Of a stretch of DNA of 39,676 nt, positions 26,847-34,353 are shown one piece after another. Numbering within the stretch: position 1 is the first letter of the stretch; each line of letters starts with the position of its first letter. The position numbers and the translations under genes were made by a program. This stretch comes from SIG299 sp964544055 (GTDB taxonomy: Bacteria; Bacillota; Clostridia; Lachnospirales; Lachnospiraceae): assembly GCA_964544055.1 (NCBI GenBank), contig CAZJAA010000030.1, positions 1-39,676 of the forward strand, in the 5' to 3' direction. The notes below the pieces were generated by a model that was given only the letters and a program-made list of their open reading frames with translations, was not told the DNA's origin and ran no database searches.

Positions 26847-27647
26847 TTACGGCTGCTTGCCGATGTAAGCTAAAATACCGCCGTCAACGTAAAGAATATG
26901 ACCGTTTACGAAGTTGGAAGCATCCGAAGCAAGGAATACTGCTGGACCTGCAAGGTCTTCTGCTTCACCCCAGCGCTCCTGAGGAGTCTTGGCAATGATA
27001 AATTGGTCAAATGGATGTCTGGAACCGTCAGGCTGAATCTCACGGAGAGGAGCAGTCTGTGGAGTAGCAATATAGCCAGGTCCGATACCGTTACACTGGA
27101 TGTTGTACTTACCGTACTCGGAGCAGATGTTCTTGGTGAGCATCTTTAAACCGCCCTTAGCTGCTGCATAGGCAGAAACCGTTTCACGGCCTAATTCACT
27201 CATCATGGAACAGATGTTGATGATCTTACCGTGTCCCTTTGTAATCATGCTAGGAATAACTGCCTTTGCCATGATGAAAGGAGCATTTAAGTCTACATCA
27301 ATTACCTGTCTGAATTCTGCAGCGGTCATTTCGCACATAGGAATTCTCTTGATGATGCCGGCATTGTTTACAAGAATGTCAATGACACCAACTTCCTTTT
27401 CAATGCGTGCGATCATTTCTGCAACCTGTTCTTCGTTGGTTACGTCACAAACGTAGCCGTGAGCCTTGATGCCAAGTTCTTCGTAAGCAGCAAGTCCTTT
27501 GTCAACAAGTTCCTGCTTGATGTCGTTAAATACGATGGTAGCTCCGCACTTTGCATAGGCACTTGCGATGGCAAAACCGATACCATAGGATGCACCGGTA
27601 ACTAAAGCAATCTTTCCTTCGAGGGAAAACTTATTTAAGTAGTCCAT
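26847..27647 (-). CDS. SDR family oxidoreductase, gluconate 5-dehydrogenase-like
   Basis: This 266-aa classical short-chain dehydrogenase shows the cofactor motif TGASYGIG (residues 17-24), NNAG (94-97) and the catalytic set Ser147, Tyr160, Lys164 (YAAAK). The closest familiar proteins are gluconate 5-dehydrogenase (IdnO/Gno) and KduD-type uronate enzymes, which interconvert keto-sugar acids; the C-terminal FVNGHILYVDGG is standard. AAGGAGG lies before the ATG. The gene stands alone, so the substrate rests on similarity only. Its promoter carries a LacI-type palindrome, fitting control by a sugar-acid signal. In the wider locus UDP-uronate synthesis genes occur, but there is no direct link. 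Confidence 0.85.
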   Translation of the reverse strand: MDYLNKFSLEGKIALVTGASYGIGFAIASAYAKCGATIVFNDIKQELVDKGLAAYEELGIKAHGYVCDVTNEEQVAEMIARIEKEVGVIDILVNNAGIIKRIPMCEMTAAEFRQVIDVDLNAPFIMAKAVIPSMITKGHGKIINICSMMSELGRETVSAYAAAKGGLKMLTKNICSEYGKYNIQCNGIGPGYIATPQTAPLREIQPDGSRHPFDQFIIAKTPQERWGEAEDLAGPAVFLASDASNFVNGHILYVDGGILAYIGKQP

Positions 27648-27672
27648 GATAGTCCTCCTTGTTGTTATTACA

Positions 27673-27692
27673 CTATGTAAGTGTTTACATAG
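27673..27692. promoter_or_regulatory. LacI-family-type operator of the SDR gene
   Basis: CTATGTAAGTGTTTACATAG is a 20-base sequence with perfect 8-bp arms (CTATGTAA / TTACATAG) around GTGT. It sits just downstream of the -10 box, where a bound repressor would block transcription. The core TGTAAGTGTTTACA differs from the common LacI/CcpA core TGTAANCGNTTACA only at the central CG. Confidence 0.65.
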
Positions 27693-27694
27693 GC

Positions 27695-27723
27695 ATTATA
27701 ACAGTATTTTCCGATTTGTACAA
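27695..27723 (-). promoter_or_regulatory. Promoter of the SDR gene
   Basis: On the minus strand TTGTAC and a perfect TATAAT are separated by 17 bases, about 48 bases before the start codon. Confidence 0.7.
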
Positions 27724-27972
27724 GTATAAAATTCGTTTATCTTTTAACAAACAATATGGAACTGTCAGAATCATATTGCTATTATTCCGAAGTATTGAAA
27801 AAAGTGTTGAAAAGAAGTATTGAAAATATGGAATGCTTGAAATTTTTGTGTAAAGTTCTTGCCAAGTGGAAGTATTTAGAGGTATAGTATTAGAAAATGG
27901 GGCGGTAGTTTTTTTCACGATGAGTATATTCCAATATCGACTTTTTAGCCGCTAAACCCGCAAATGCCGTGC
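27724..27972. other. Intergenic stretch without a supported gene
   Basis: An AT-rich spacer between the SDR promoter and the Fic transcription unit. A 77-codon frame on the minus strand (27685-27918) overlaps the SDR promoter, lacks a ribosome site and looks like chance. No repeat or RNA gene is apparent. Confidence 0.5.
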
Positions 27973-28001
27973 TTGTTATATTTGTACATTATAGATATAA
28001 A
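27973..28001 (+). promoter_or_regulatory. Promoter of the Fic transcription unit
   Basis: TTGTTA (27973-27978) and TATAAA (27996-28001) are 17 bases apart. GAGAGG follows at 28005-28010, just before an ATG at 28016 that begins the decayed small gene. Confidence 0.5.
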
Positions 28002-28015
28002 AAAGAGAGGTTACC

Positions 28016-28189
28016 ATGAATTATGCTATTTTGAGCAATAAGAGTATATTGATCTAGTACCGATACTTCAAAAACTATATATATCACCAGAAGAATTCTT
28101 GGAGCCAATAAAGAAAGTTATTGTAGATTATGATTGATATTAAAGACATTGCAGATATGATTATGAATCGTAAGTGCGATAAATTTTAG
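28016..28189 (+). pseudogene. Decayed small gene upstream of fic
   Basis: A ribosome site and ATG at 28016 open a 13-codon frame (MNYAILSNKSILI). A different frame from 28042 reads EYIDLVPILQKLYISPEEFL and on to VDYD, ending at TGA 28135-28137. Then ATGA overlaps a third frame, MIDIKDIADMIMNRKCDKF (28130-28189). Each piece has protein-like composition, and together they suggest one or two small frameshifted genes of about 55-60 residues. I do not recognise the family. Its position suggests a former partner or regulator of Fic. Confidence 0.35.
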
Positions 28190-28203
28190 AAAGGAAAATA
28201 ATT

Positions 28204-28809
28204 ATGACCTTAGAAAATAAACTCGGTATTACTGATTCGGTTGAATTAGCCAAAACAGAGGAAAAACTAAGCAAAAAAAGAGCAATCGAACTCTTTGAAA
28301 GCGGATATTTGGATAGTCTTGAAGCAGGAACATTTCATTCCCTTGCAGAAATTCATAAATATTTATTTGATTCTATTTACTATTTTGCCGGTAAAATAAG
28401 AACGGTTAATGTAGCAAAAGGAAACTTTCGATTTGCACCGCTTATGTATTTGCAAACAGCACTTGAAAATATAGAAAAAATGCCACAATCAACGTACGAT
28501 GAAATTATAGAAAAATATGTAGAAATGAACATTGCACATCCCTTTCGTGAAGGTAATGGCAGAAGCACAAGAATTTGGTTGGATTTAATTTTAAAAAAAG
28601 AATTAGGTCAGGTTGTTGATTGGAGTATGGTTGATAAGGAAGATTATCTTTCTGCAATGGAACGAAGTCCTGTGAAAGATATTGAAATCAAGTATATATT
28701 AAAACAGGCACTCACTGATAAAGTGAATGACCGAGAGGTTTATATGAAAGGTATTGATCACAGTTACTATTATGAAGGTTATTCAACATTTAAGACGAAT
28801 AATTTGTAA
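28204..28809 (+). CDS. Class III Fic protein (AMP transferase with C-terminal inhibitory helix)
   Basis: This 201-aa protein has the Fic core motif HPFREGNGR (His112-Arg120), which transfers AMP from ATP to hydroxyl groups of target proteins. The beta-hairpin flap region (GNFRFAPLMYL) is upstream. The C-terminal SYYYEG (Ser187-Gly192, Glu191) matches the inhibitory [S/T]xxxE[G/N] helix of class III Fic proteins. It closely resembles Neisseria meningitidis NmFic in layout and length, where oligomer state controls activity and gyrase-type targets are known. The inhibitor is thus built in, so a separate antitoxin is not required. AAAGGAAA precedes the ATG. Class assignment is secure; the target here is unknown. 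Confidence 0.92.
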   Translation: MTLENKLGITDSVELAKTEEKLSKKRAIELFESGYLDSLEAGTFHSLAEIHKYLFDSIYYFAGKIRTVNVAKGNFRFAPLMYLQTALENIEKMPQSTYDEIIEKYVEMNIAHPFREGNGRSTRIWLDLILKKELGQVVDWSMVDKEDYLSAMERSPVKDIEIKYILKQALTDKVNDREVYMKGIDHSYYYEGYSTFKTNNL

Positions 28810-28947
28810 TTGCATATTATTAAGGAATATGTTACGTTAGAAATCGACATATATTATCAAATGATAACGATAGAGGAAAGATGCTTATTTTTTAATGTTT
28901 TATAAAGTAAGGCTTATTTGTAAACAAAATTAGAAAAGAGGAACACT

Positions 28948-29457
28948 ATGTTTAAGACCTTTTATCCGGATGAGTTCTGTGTTTCGGCGTATGAGATTCC
29001 TTATGAAGCACTGTATCAGCGGGGCATCCGGGCATTGATTTTTGATATTGATAATACGTTGACTGAGCATGGAAAACCGGCAACAGACCGGACGATTGCT
29101 TTAATGGACAGGCTGAAGAAAATTGGTTTCCGGGTGTGTCTGCTGTCCAATAATAAAGAAGCACGGGTAAAAATGTTTAATGAACCGCTTCAGGTGGATT
29201 ATATTTATAAAGCGGGAAAACCCGGACGCAGCGGTTATGAGCGTGCCATGGAAAAAATGAGCAGCACAAGAGAAACTACCGTGTTTGTGGGAGACCAGCT
29301 TTTTACGGATGTATGGGGAGCAAAGCGCATGGGTATGGAATCCTGGCTGGTGGAGCCAATCGATAAGCAGGAGGAAATCCAGATTGTGCTGAAGCGTTTA
29401 CTGGAAAAACCAATCTTATATTTATACCGGAGAAAAAAGAAGAATGAAAATCGATAA
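28948..29457 (+). CDS. YqeG family HAD IIIA-type phosphatase
   Basis: This 169-aa protein has the HAD motifs FDIDNTLT (motif I, residues 33-40, nucleophile Asp34), LLSNN (motif II), a Lys in AGKPGRSGYERAM, and VFVGDQLFTDVWGA (motif IV). Family members act on small phosphorylated substrates; the true substrate is unknown. The gene overlaps the aroK start by 14 bases, so they are translationally linked. The yqeG-aroK-aroQ-peptidase-efp order is a familiar arrangement in Lachnospiraceae. AAAAGAGG lies before the ATG. The C-terminal tail is basic. Confidence 0.9.
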   Translation: MFKTFYPDEFCVSAYEIPYEALYQRGIRALIFDIDNTLTEHGKPATDRTIALMDRLKKIGFRVCLLSNNKEARVKMFNEPLQVDYIYKAGKPGRSGYERAMEKMSSTRETTVFVGDQLFTDVWGAKRMGMESWLVEPIDKQEEIQIVLKRLLEKPILYLYRRKKKNENR

Positions 29458-29968
29458 AAACAGAAATATTATTTTAATTGGCTATATGGGCAGCGGCAAG
29501 AGCACCGTCGGACGCAAAGCGGCAAAGGCACTCGAATATCAGTTTCTGGATACAGATGCCCTGATTGAACAGGAAGAGGGCATGACAATTTCGAAGCTTT
29601 TTGAAGAAAAGGGAGAGGTCTATTTCCGAAAAAAGGAAACGGAAACAATTGGTAAGCTGCTTACGGAAGCCAAAGGAAAGATCATTGCCACGGGCGGCGG
29701 TCTTCCCATGAAAGAGGGAAATGCTGGGCTGTTAAAGCAGCTTGGTACTGTTGTTTACTTAAAAGCAGAAACCGATACTCTGCTAAAACGCCTGTCCGGA
29801 GATGCGACACGTCCGCTTTTGCAACAGGGAGATCTGCGCAAGAAAATCGAAATAATGCTGGCAGTTCGCGGACCGATATACGAACGTTGTGCGGATGTGG
29901 TTTTGCAGACGGATACAATGTCTTTTTATGAAATCATCTGTGAGATAGAACGGTTATTGAAGTTATAA
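29444..29968 (+). CDS. aroK: Shikimate kinase
   Basis: This 174-aa P-loop kinase phosphorylates shikimate to shikimate 3-phosphate in the chorismate pathway. The Walker A motif is GYMGSGKST (residues 13-21). The shikimate-binding Asp (FLDTD) and RKKE arginine region follow, then ATGGGLPM and the lid segment with Arg in DATRPLL. Length is typical. Its start lies inside the end of yqeG. The pathway neighbour aroQ follows after 145 bases. Confidence 0.94.
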   Translation: MKIDKNRNIILIGYMGSGKSTVGRKAAKALEYQFLDTDALIEQEEGMTISKLFEEKGEVYFRKKETETIGKLLTEAKGKIIATGGGLPMKEGNAGLLKQLGTVVYLKAETDTLLKRLSGDATRPLLQQGDLRKKIEIMLAVRGPIYERCADVVLQTDTMSFYEIICEIERLLKL

Positions 29969-30113
29969 GAGGCATAATTGTATTTACTAATAAAAATTCC
30001 AAGAGATTATAAGAACGAAAGGGAGGAAAATCCTCTGATCGCAGAGCTCGCATTTTCACTCCGTAATAGAACAGAAAATTTCATCTGTTATCGAGAACAA
30101 AAGGAGGATTGGC

Positions 30114-30548
30114 ATGAAATTATTAATTATCAATGGACCAAATTTGAATTTTTTAGGAATCAGGGAAAAGGGAATTTACGGCAGTGCTTCTTATGAAAGC
30201 CTCGTGGCTGACTTACAGGCGAAGGCCGAGCGTGACGGAATGGAGCTGGAATGCTTCCAGGATAACTGCGAGGGTGCAATCATTGACCGGATCCAGAAAG
30301 CATACTACGACAAGGTGGACGGCATTATTATCAATCCGGGTGCATATGCTCATTACAGCATTGCCATCCGGGATGCACTGGCTTCCATTGAGGTGCCGAA
30401 AATAGAGGTACATATTTCCAATGTGTACAAAAGGGAAGAATTCCGCCACAAATCTGTCATTACTCCGGTGTGCACCGGGGAAATCCTAGGACTTGGTCTG
30501 CAGGGTTACGCACTTGCCATGGATGCCATGAAAGAGCTATGCCGGTAA
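30114..30548 (+). CDS. aroQ: Type II 3-dehydroquinate dehydratase
   Basis: This 144-aa enzyme dehydrates 3-dehydroquinate to 3-dehydroshikimate, two steps before AroK. Motifs are INGPNLNFLGIRE (6-18), the lid Tyr in GIYG, INPGAYAHYSIAIRDAL and EVHISNVYKREEFRHKSVI. AAGGAGG precedes the ATG at a good distance. The 145-base gap from aroK contains short hairpins (AGGAAAATCCT; AACAGA/TCTGTT) but no clear terminator, so read-through from aroK is likely. Confidence 0.95.
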   Translation: MKLLIINGPNLNFLGIREKGIYGSASYESLVADLQAKAERDGMELECFQDNCEGAIIDRIQKAYYDKVDGIIINPGAYAHYSIAIRDALASIEVPKIEVHISNVYKREEFRHKSVITPVCTGEILGLGLQGYALAMDAMKELCR

Positions 30549-30673
30549 GAAATTGGTAAAGAGCAAGGCTTTAAATGGTGAAGAAATTGTCAGATTTCAA
30601 AAGTTTTGCATTTGAGAGCATAAAAAAGATTCAGAATGGAGGAGCGCAAAAACGCTTCGGAATGGAGAGTATC

Positions 30674-31747
30674 ATGCAGGTGAAATATCAAAAACTGAAA
30701 GCACTGCTGGAAGAGAAAAAACTAGATGCCATTTTAGTTTCGGATGGCTACAATATGCGCTATCTCAGCGGATTTACCGGAGCAACCGGCTATCTGCTGA
30801 TTACAAAAAACAGGAGGCATCTGTTTACGGATTTCCGCTATACGCTTGCAGCAACCGCCCAGGCACCGGATTATACGGTAGTGGAGGTGGATGCCGCAAG
30901 AGATTACTGCGCAGTGATCAACAAGGTGCTGGATGAGGAAAAGGTTGATACGCTTGGCTTTGAGGCATTACAGGTACGCTACAGTACATATGAGCAGTTC
31001 AAAGAGCGGCTTACTGTAAAGGAGCTTGTTCCGCTTACCGAGGAACTGAAAAGACTTAGGCAGATTAAGACAGCGGAAGAAATTGCACGGCATCGTCAGG
31101 CAGAGCATATTGGTGATATTGCGTTTAAAGAGATTTTAAAGGAATTAAAGCCGGGTGTGACAGAGCTTGAAGTTGCGGCAAAGCTGGAATACATCTTGAA
31201 AATGAACGGAGCAGATAAATTAAGCTTTGAATCCATCATTGCTTCCGGTGTAAATTCTTCCAAGCCGCATGCGGAGCCGGGACATAAAAAAATTGAATCC
31301 GGGGATTTTGTCACCATGGACTTTGGCTGTGTGTATCAGGGGTATTGCTCGGATATGACAAGAACCGTCGTAGTCGGCAGAGCAGACGAAAAACAGAAAG
31401 CAATTTATAATACGGTCTTAAAGGCACAGCTTGCGATTCTTGAGATGCTGAAGCCGGGCCTGCCCGGTAAGGCATATGATAAAGTGGCAAGAGATGTCAT
31501 TTATGGTGCCGGCTACGAGGGGTACTTTGGTCATGGACTTGGTCACAGTGTGGGACTGGAAATTCATGAAAATCCCCGCTTTTCTGTGTTAGAAGAGGAA
31601 ATAATTGAAGCTGGAATGATTATGACAGTTGAGCCGGGCATTTATATTCCGGAGTTTGGCGGTGTCCGAATTGAGGATATGGTAGTTATGACCGAGGACG
31701 GATATGAAAATCTGGCACATTCTGAGAAAGAATTGATAGAATTATAA
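30674..31747 (+). CDS. Xaa-Pro peptidase family protein (M24B aminopeptidase P/prolidase)
   Basis: This 357-aa metallopeptidase removes N-terminal residues preceding proline, or splits X-Pro dipeptides. The creatinase-like N-domain (SDGYNMRYLSGFTGATGYLL) leads to the pita-bread domain with metal ligands in MDFGCVYQGYCSDMTRT (two Asp), GHGLGHSVGLEIHE (His), MTVEPGIYIPEFG (Glu) and VRIEDMV (Glu). I chose the ATG at 30674, with GGAGAG close upstream, because it gives the usual length. In-frame ATGs at 30575 and 30662 are possible; the former would add a Lys/Phe-rich tail with no family match. It lies between aroQ and efp, with its own downstream promoter for efp. Confidence 0.9.
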   Translation: MQVKYQKLKALLEEKKLDAILVSDGYNMRYLSGFTGATGYLLITKNRRHLFTDFRYTLAATAQAPDYTVVEVDAARDYCAVINKVLDEEKVDTLGFEALQVRYSTYEQFKERLTVKELVPLTEELKRLRQIKTAEEIARHRQAEHIGDIAFKEILKELKPGVTELEVAAKLEYILKMNGADKLSFESIIASGVNSSKPHAEPGHKKIESGDFVTMDFGCVYQGYCSDMTRTVVVGRADEKQKAIYNTVLKAQLAILEMLKPGLPGKAYDKVARDVIYGAGYEGYFGHGLGHSVGLEIHENPRFSVLEEEIIEAGMIMTVEPGIYIPEFGGVRIEDMVVMTEDGYENLAHSEKELIEL

Positions 31748-31756
31748 AAAAATGTG

Positions 31757-31785
31757 TTGAAAAATTTCATGTTTTAGGTTACACT
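31757..31785 (+). promoter_or_regulatory. Promoter of efp
   Basis: TTGAAA (31757-31762) and TACACT (31780-31785) have a 17-base spacer and begin 9 bases after the peptidase stop. The leader would be about 50 bases. Confidence 0.65.
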
Positions 31786-31842
31786 ATGATAAGTATATTA
31801 TGCACGCAGTAAAAAACTGCTACATTAAGGAGGATTTTATAC

Positions 31843-32400
31843 ATGATTTCTGCAGGCGATTTTAGAAATGGTCTCACACTTGAAATTGAAGGAAATGTAG
31901 TACAGGTTATCGAATTCCAGCACGTTAAACCGGGTAAGGGCGCAGCTTTCGTAAGAACTAAGTTAAAGAACATCAAAAACGGCGGCGTTACAGAAAAAAC
32001 GTTCCGTCCAACGGAAAAGTTCCCGGCTGCCCACATCGAAAGATCTGATATGCAGTATCTGTACAGCGATGGTGATTTATATCACTTCATGAACACAGAA
32101 ACTTACGATCAGATTGCCATGACTGAGGATCAGATTGGTGATTCCTTAAAGTTCGTTAAGGAAAACGAAATGGTTAAGATGCTGTCCCACAACAAGGAAG
32201 TATTTGCAATCGAGCCACCTCTCTTTGTAGAGCTTGAAATCACAGACACAGAGCCAGGCTTCAAGGGCGATACTGCAACCGGTGCATCCAAGCCGGCTGT
32301 TGTTGAAACCGGAGCTACGGTATACGTTCCTTTATTCGTAGAGCAGGGTGACAGAATCCAGATCGATACCAGAACTGGTGAATACATGAAGCGTGTTTAA
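31843..32400 (+). CDS. efp: Elongation factor P
   Basis: This 185-aa protein binds the ribosome between P and E sites and rescues stalling at polyproline. The three-barrel structure is evident: KOW-like domain I with the tip HVKPGKGAAFVRTKLKN (Lys32 is the usual modification site), and the OB-fold C-terminus GDTATGASKPAVVETGATVYVPLFVEQGDRIQIDTRTGEY. AAGGAGG precedes the ATG. It is notable beside the very Pro-rich linkers of the surface proteins upstream, whose translation would depend on EF-P; this is inference. Confidence 0.97.
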   Translation: MISAGDFRNGLTLEIEGNVVQVIEFQHVKPGKGAAFVRTKLKNIKNGGVTEKTFRPTEKFPAAHIERSDMQYLYSDGDLYHFMNTETYDQIAMTEDQIGDSLKFVKENEMVKMLSHNKEVFAIEPPLFVELEITDTEPGFKGDTATGASKPAVVETGATVYVPLFVEQGDRIQIDTRTGEYMKRV

Positions 32401-32423
32401 TACGCAGCTAAATTCAAATTAAC

Positions 32424-32475
32424 AAAAAGAAGTATTTTGATGGACGTTATGTTTTCACAAAATACTTCTTTTTTT
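32424..32475 (+). terminator. Intrinsic terminator of efp
   Basis: The stem GAAGTATTTTG (32429-32439) / CAAAATACTTC (32458-32468), extended by AAAAA/TTTTT, has an 18-base loop and seven T residues. Confidence 0.9.
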
Positions 32476-32506
32476 ATGGAAAATGGTTGGATTCTTTATT
32501 CGGCTG

Positions 32507-32535
32507 TTGATTTCTATCTCTGTTTTCATTATAAT
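32507..32535 (+). promoter_or_regulatory. Promoter of the structured leader before the DUF1015 gene
   Basis: TTGATT (32507-32512) and a perfect TATAAT (32530-32535) are separated by 17 bases. Transcription would begin near 32542, about 300 bases ahead of the DUF1015 start. Confidence 0.6.
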
Positions 32536-32541
32536 TATAAG

Positions 32542-32839
32542 AAGACAGTATCTTTCTTTTCAGTACTTTTTTACAAAGGGAGAAGCCCAGCCTTAGGGAG
32601 TGGCTGGGCTTCGAGGGGGAGTTATGAAAAATCTAAAAAAGTAAATAAGTAGGGGAGAGTATCAAATGAATTGCTTCATTTGATGATTTAATAATAACTG
32701 GAATTTGTGTTCACTTTGTGACAGAAAAATGAAAAAAATATGAATTTCATGAACTGCGGATAAAGAAAATCAAAACAGAAAGAAAATTCCGTTTGGTTGC
32801 AGAAAAAAAGCAATTTGCCAGGAAGAAAAGGAGGATTTT
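32542..32839 (+). promoter_or_regulatory. Hairpin-rich leader with a six-codon ORF, candidate cis-regulatory RNA or sRNA
   Basis: Hairpin 1 is a perfect 11-bp stem GAAGCCCAGCC/GGCTGGGCTTC (32582-32612) with a 9-base loop. Right after it, GAGGGGGAG is placed for an ATG at 32624 that opens a tiny ORF, MKNLKK (stop TAA 32642-32644). A second Shine-Dalgarno-like AGGGGAG (32651-32657) is followed by hairpin 2, ATCAAATGAA/TTCATTTGAT with a TTGC loop (32661-32684). Neither hairpin has a T-tract. The remaining 150 bases to the DUF1015 gene are A-rich, with a ribosome site AAAAGGAGG. I do not recognise a known riboswitch. Confidence 0.4.
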
Positions 32840-34075
32840 ATGGCAGTCATTAAACCATTCCGGGCAGTCCGTCCGGACAAAAAACTTGTATCGAAGGTAG
32901 CCGCCTTACCGTATGATGTGTATAATCGCACCGAGGCAAGAGAGGCGGCAAAAAAGGAACCGTTGTCTTTCCTGAACATTGACCGCCCGGAAACGCAGTT
33001 TCCGGAAGATTATGATATGTATGCCACTGCGGTGTATGAAAAGGCGGCTGCTATGCTGAAAGAGCAAAAAGAACAGGGAATCTATGTGCAGGAGGAAACA
33101 TCGTGCTTTTATCTGTATGAGCTTACGATGGAGGGACGTTCTCAAACCGGTCTGGCAGCCTGTGCGTCCATAGATGATTATCTCAATCAGGTAATTAAAA
33201 AGCATGAGAATACAAGGGAAGAAAAAGAGCTAGACAGAATTCGCCATGTCGATACCTGCAGCACGCAGACCGGACCGATTTTTCTTGCATACAGAAAAAA
33301 TGAGGCAGTAGAAGCAATCGTGGCCATAGAAAAAGCAAAGACTCCGGTGTATGATTTTATTTCTGAGGATGGAATCGGACACAGAGTCTGGGTGATTTCC
33401 GACAAAAATGTCATAGAGGCTCTTACAGGGGAATTTGAAAAGCTTTCGCAGATTTATATAGCGGACGGTCATCATCGTGCGGCTTCTGCAGTGAAGGTTG
33501 GATTAAATAGAAGAGAAGCAGCAGGACAGTATACAGGAGAAGAGGAATTCAATTACTTTCTTTCGGTATTATTTCCGGAAAATGAGTTAAAAATTTTACC
33601 GTATTACCGGGTTGTAAAGGATTTAAACGGACATTCTGACCATGAATTTCTGGATAAGATTTCAGAACGATTTTTAGTGGAGCCTTCGGATGAGCCGGTC
33701 GGACCGGAAAAAAAAGGTGAGTTCGGAATGTTTTTCAGAGAACAGTGGTATCGGCTGACCGCTAAGACGGAGTTCCTTGAAACGTCAGATCCGGTAAAAG
33801 CACTGGATGTTTCTGTTTTACAGGAAAATCTGCTGGCACCGGTGCTTGGCATTGGTGAGCCGCGAACGGATAAGCGGATTGACTTTGTGGGAGGCATCCG
33901 TGGCCTTGGAGAATTAGAGCGTAGAACACGAACCGACATGACAATTGCCTTTTCTACCTGTCCGACCTCAATTCAGGAATTGTTTGCAGTTGCGGATGCG
34001 GGACGTTTAATGCCACCAAAATCTACCTGGTTTGAGCCGAAGCTTCGCAGTGGAATATTTCTTCATGAGTTTTGA
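32840..34075 (+). CDS. DUF1015 family protein
   Basis: This 411-aa protein is of the DUF1015 family, widespread in bacteria. Typical blocks are IKPFRAVRPDKKLVSKVAALPYDVYN at the start, PLSFLNIDRPE, the central HENTREEKELDRIRHVDTCSTQTGPIFL, and IADGHHRAASAVKVG. The last resembles the ParB/SerK-like nucleotide-handling loop, so a phosphotransfer or nucleotide-dependent role (SbnI/SerK-like) is suggested by family knowledge; the reaction is not known. No membrane segment is seen. The GPEKKGEFGMF stretch and C-terminal MPPKSTWFEPKLRSGIFLHEF are conserved. AAGGAGG lies upstream. It is expressed alone behind the structured leader. Confidence 0.88.
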   Translation: MAVIKPFRAVRPDKKLVSKVAALPYDVYNRTEAREAAKKEPLSFLNIDRPETQFPEDYDMYATAVYEKAAAMLKEQKEQGIYVQEETSCFYLYELTMEGRSQTGLAACASIDDYLNQVIKKHENTREEKELDRIRHVDTCSTQTGPIFLAYRKNEAVEAIVAIEKAKTPVYDFISEDGIGHRVWVISDKNVIEALTGEFEKLSQIYIADGHHRAASAVKVGLNRREAAGQYTGEEEFNYFLSVLFPENELKILPYYRVVKDLNGHSDHEFLDKISERFLVEPSDEPVGPEKKGEFGMFFREQWYRLTAKTEFLETSDPVKALDVSVLQENLLAPVLGIGEPRTDKRIDFVGGIRGLGELERRTRTDMTIAFSTCPTSIQELFAVADAGRLMPPKSTWFEPKLRSGIFLHEF

Positions 34076-34172
34076 TGCGTGTCTGTTCTAAAATAAAGCC
34101 GGGCTTTGTTGTTCTGATTAAAAAGGTTATAAGAAATTTATTTCTTAATGTAATTAGAAAATTGCGATTTCC

Positions 34173-34200
34173 TATTACATCAAAACACTCCGCTTTGAAT
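34173..34200 (+). repeat. Intergenic repeat copy 2 (CTCCGCT element)
   Basis: This is the counterpart of 21903-21930 with 23 of 28 bases identical. It lies between the DUF1015 gene and the promoter of the dehydrogenase operon. An ATGTAAT upstream near 34148 can pair with its ATTACAT. Confidence 0.35.
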
Positions 34201-34246
34201 AAACAATTCTTTTTAAAACAGAATTTACGAAATCACATGGATTTTG

Positions 34247-34275
34247 TTGACTTTACAAAGAGATTGACGTACAAT
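34247..34275 (+). promoter_or_regulatory. Promoter of the nucleotide-sugar operon
   Basis: TTGACT (34247-34252) and TACAAT (34270-34275) are 17 bases apart, about 78 bases ahead of the start codon. It is a likely autoregulation target for the XRE domain of the first gene product, but no clear palindrome is seen. Confidence 0.7.
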
Positions 34276-34353
34276 GAAATTATGAAAATGACATTTTAAA
34301 ATGCAAAACCAACCGCAAAAATTCAATTAAAAACAGAAAAGGAGCCGCTAAAA

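Noticed and set aside
29978..30196. A 72-codon frame between aroK and aroQ
   Set aside because: It overlaps the aroQ ribosome site and start, and its residues show no family or bias expected of a gene.
32437..32652. A 71-codon plus-strand frame after efp
   Set aside because: It runs through the efp terminator hairpin, the promoter and hairpin 1 of the leader; composition is not protein-like.
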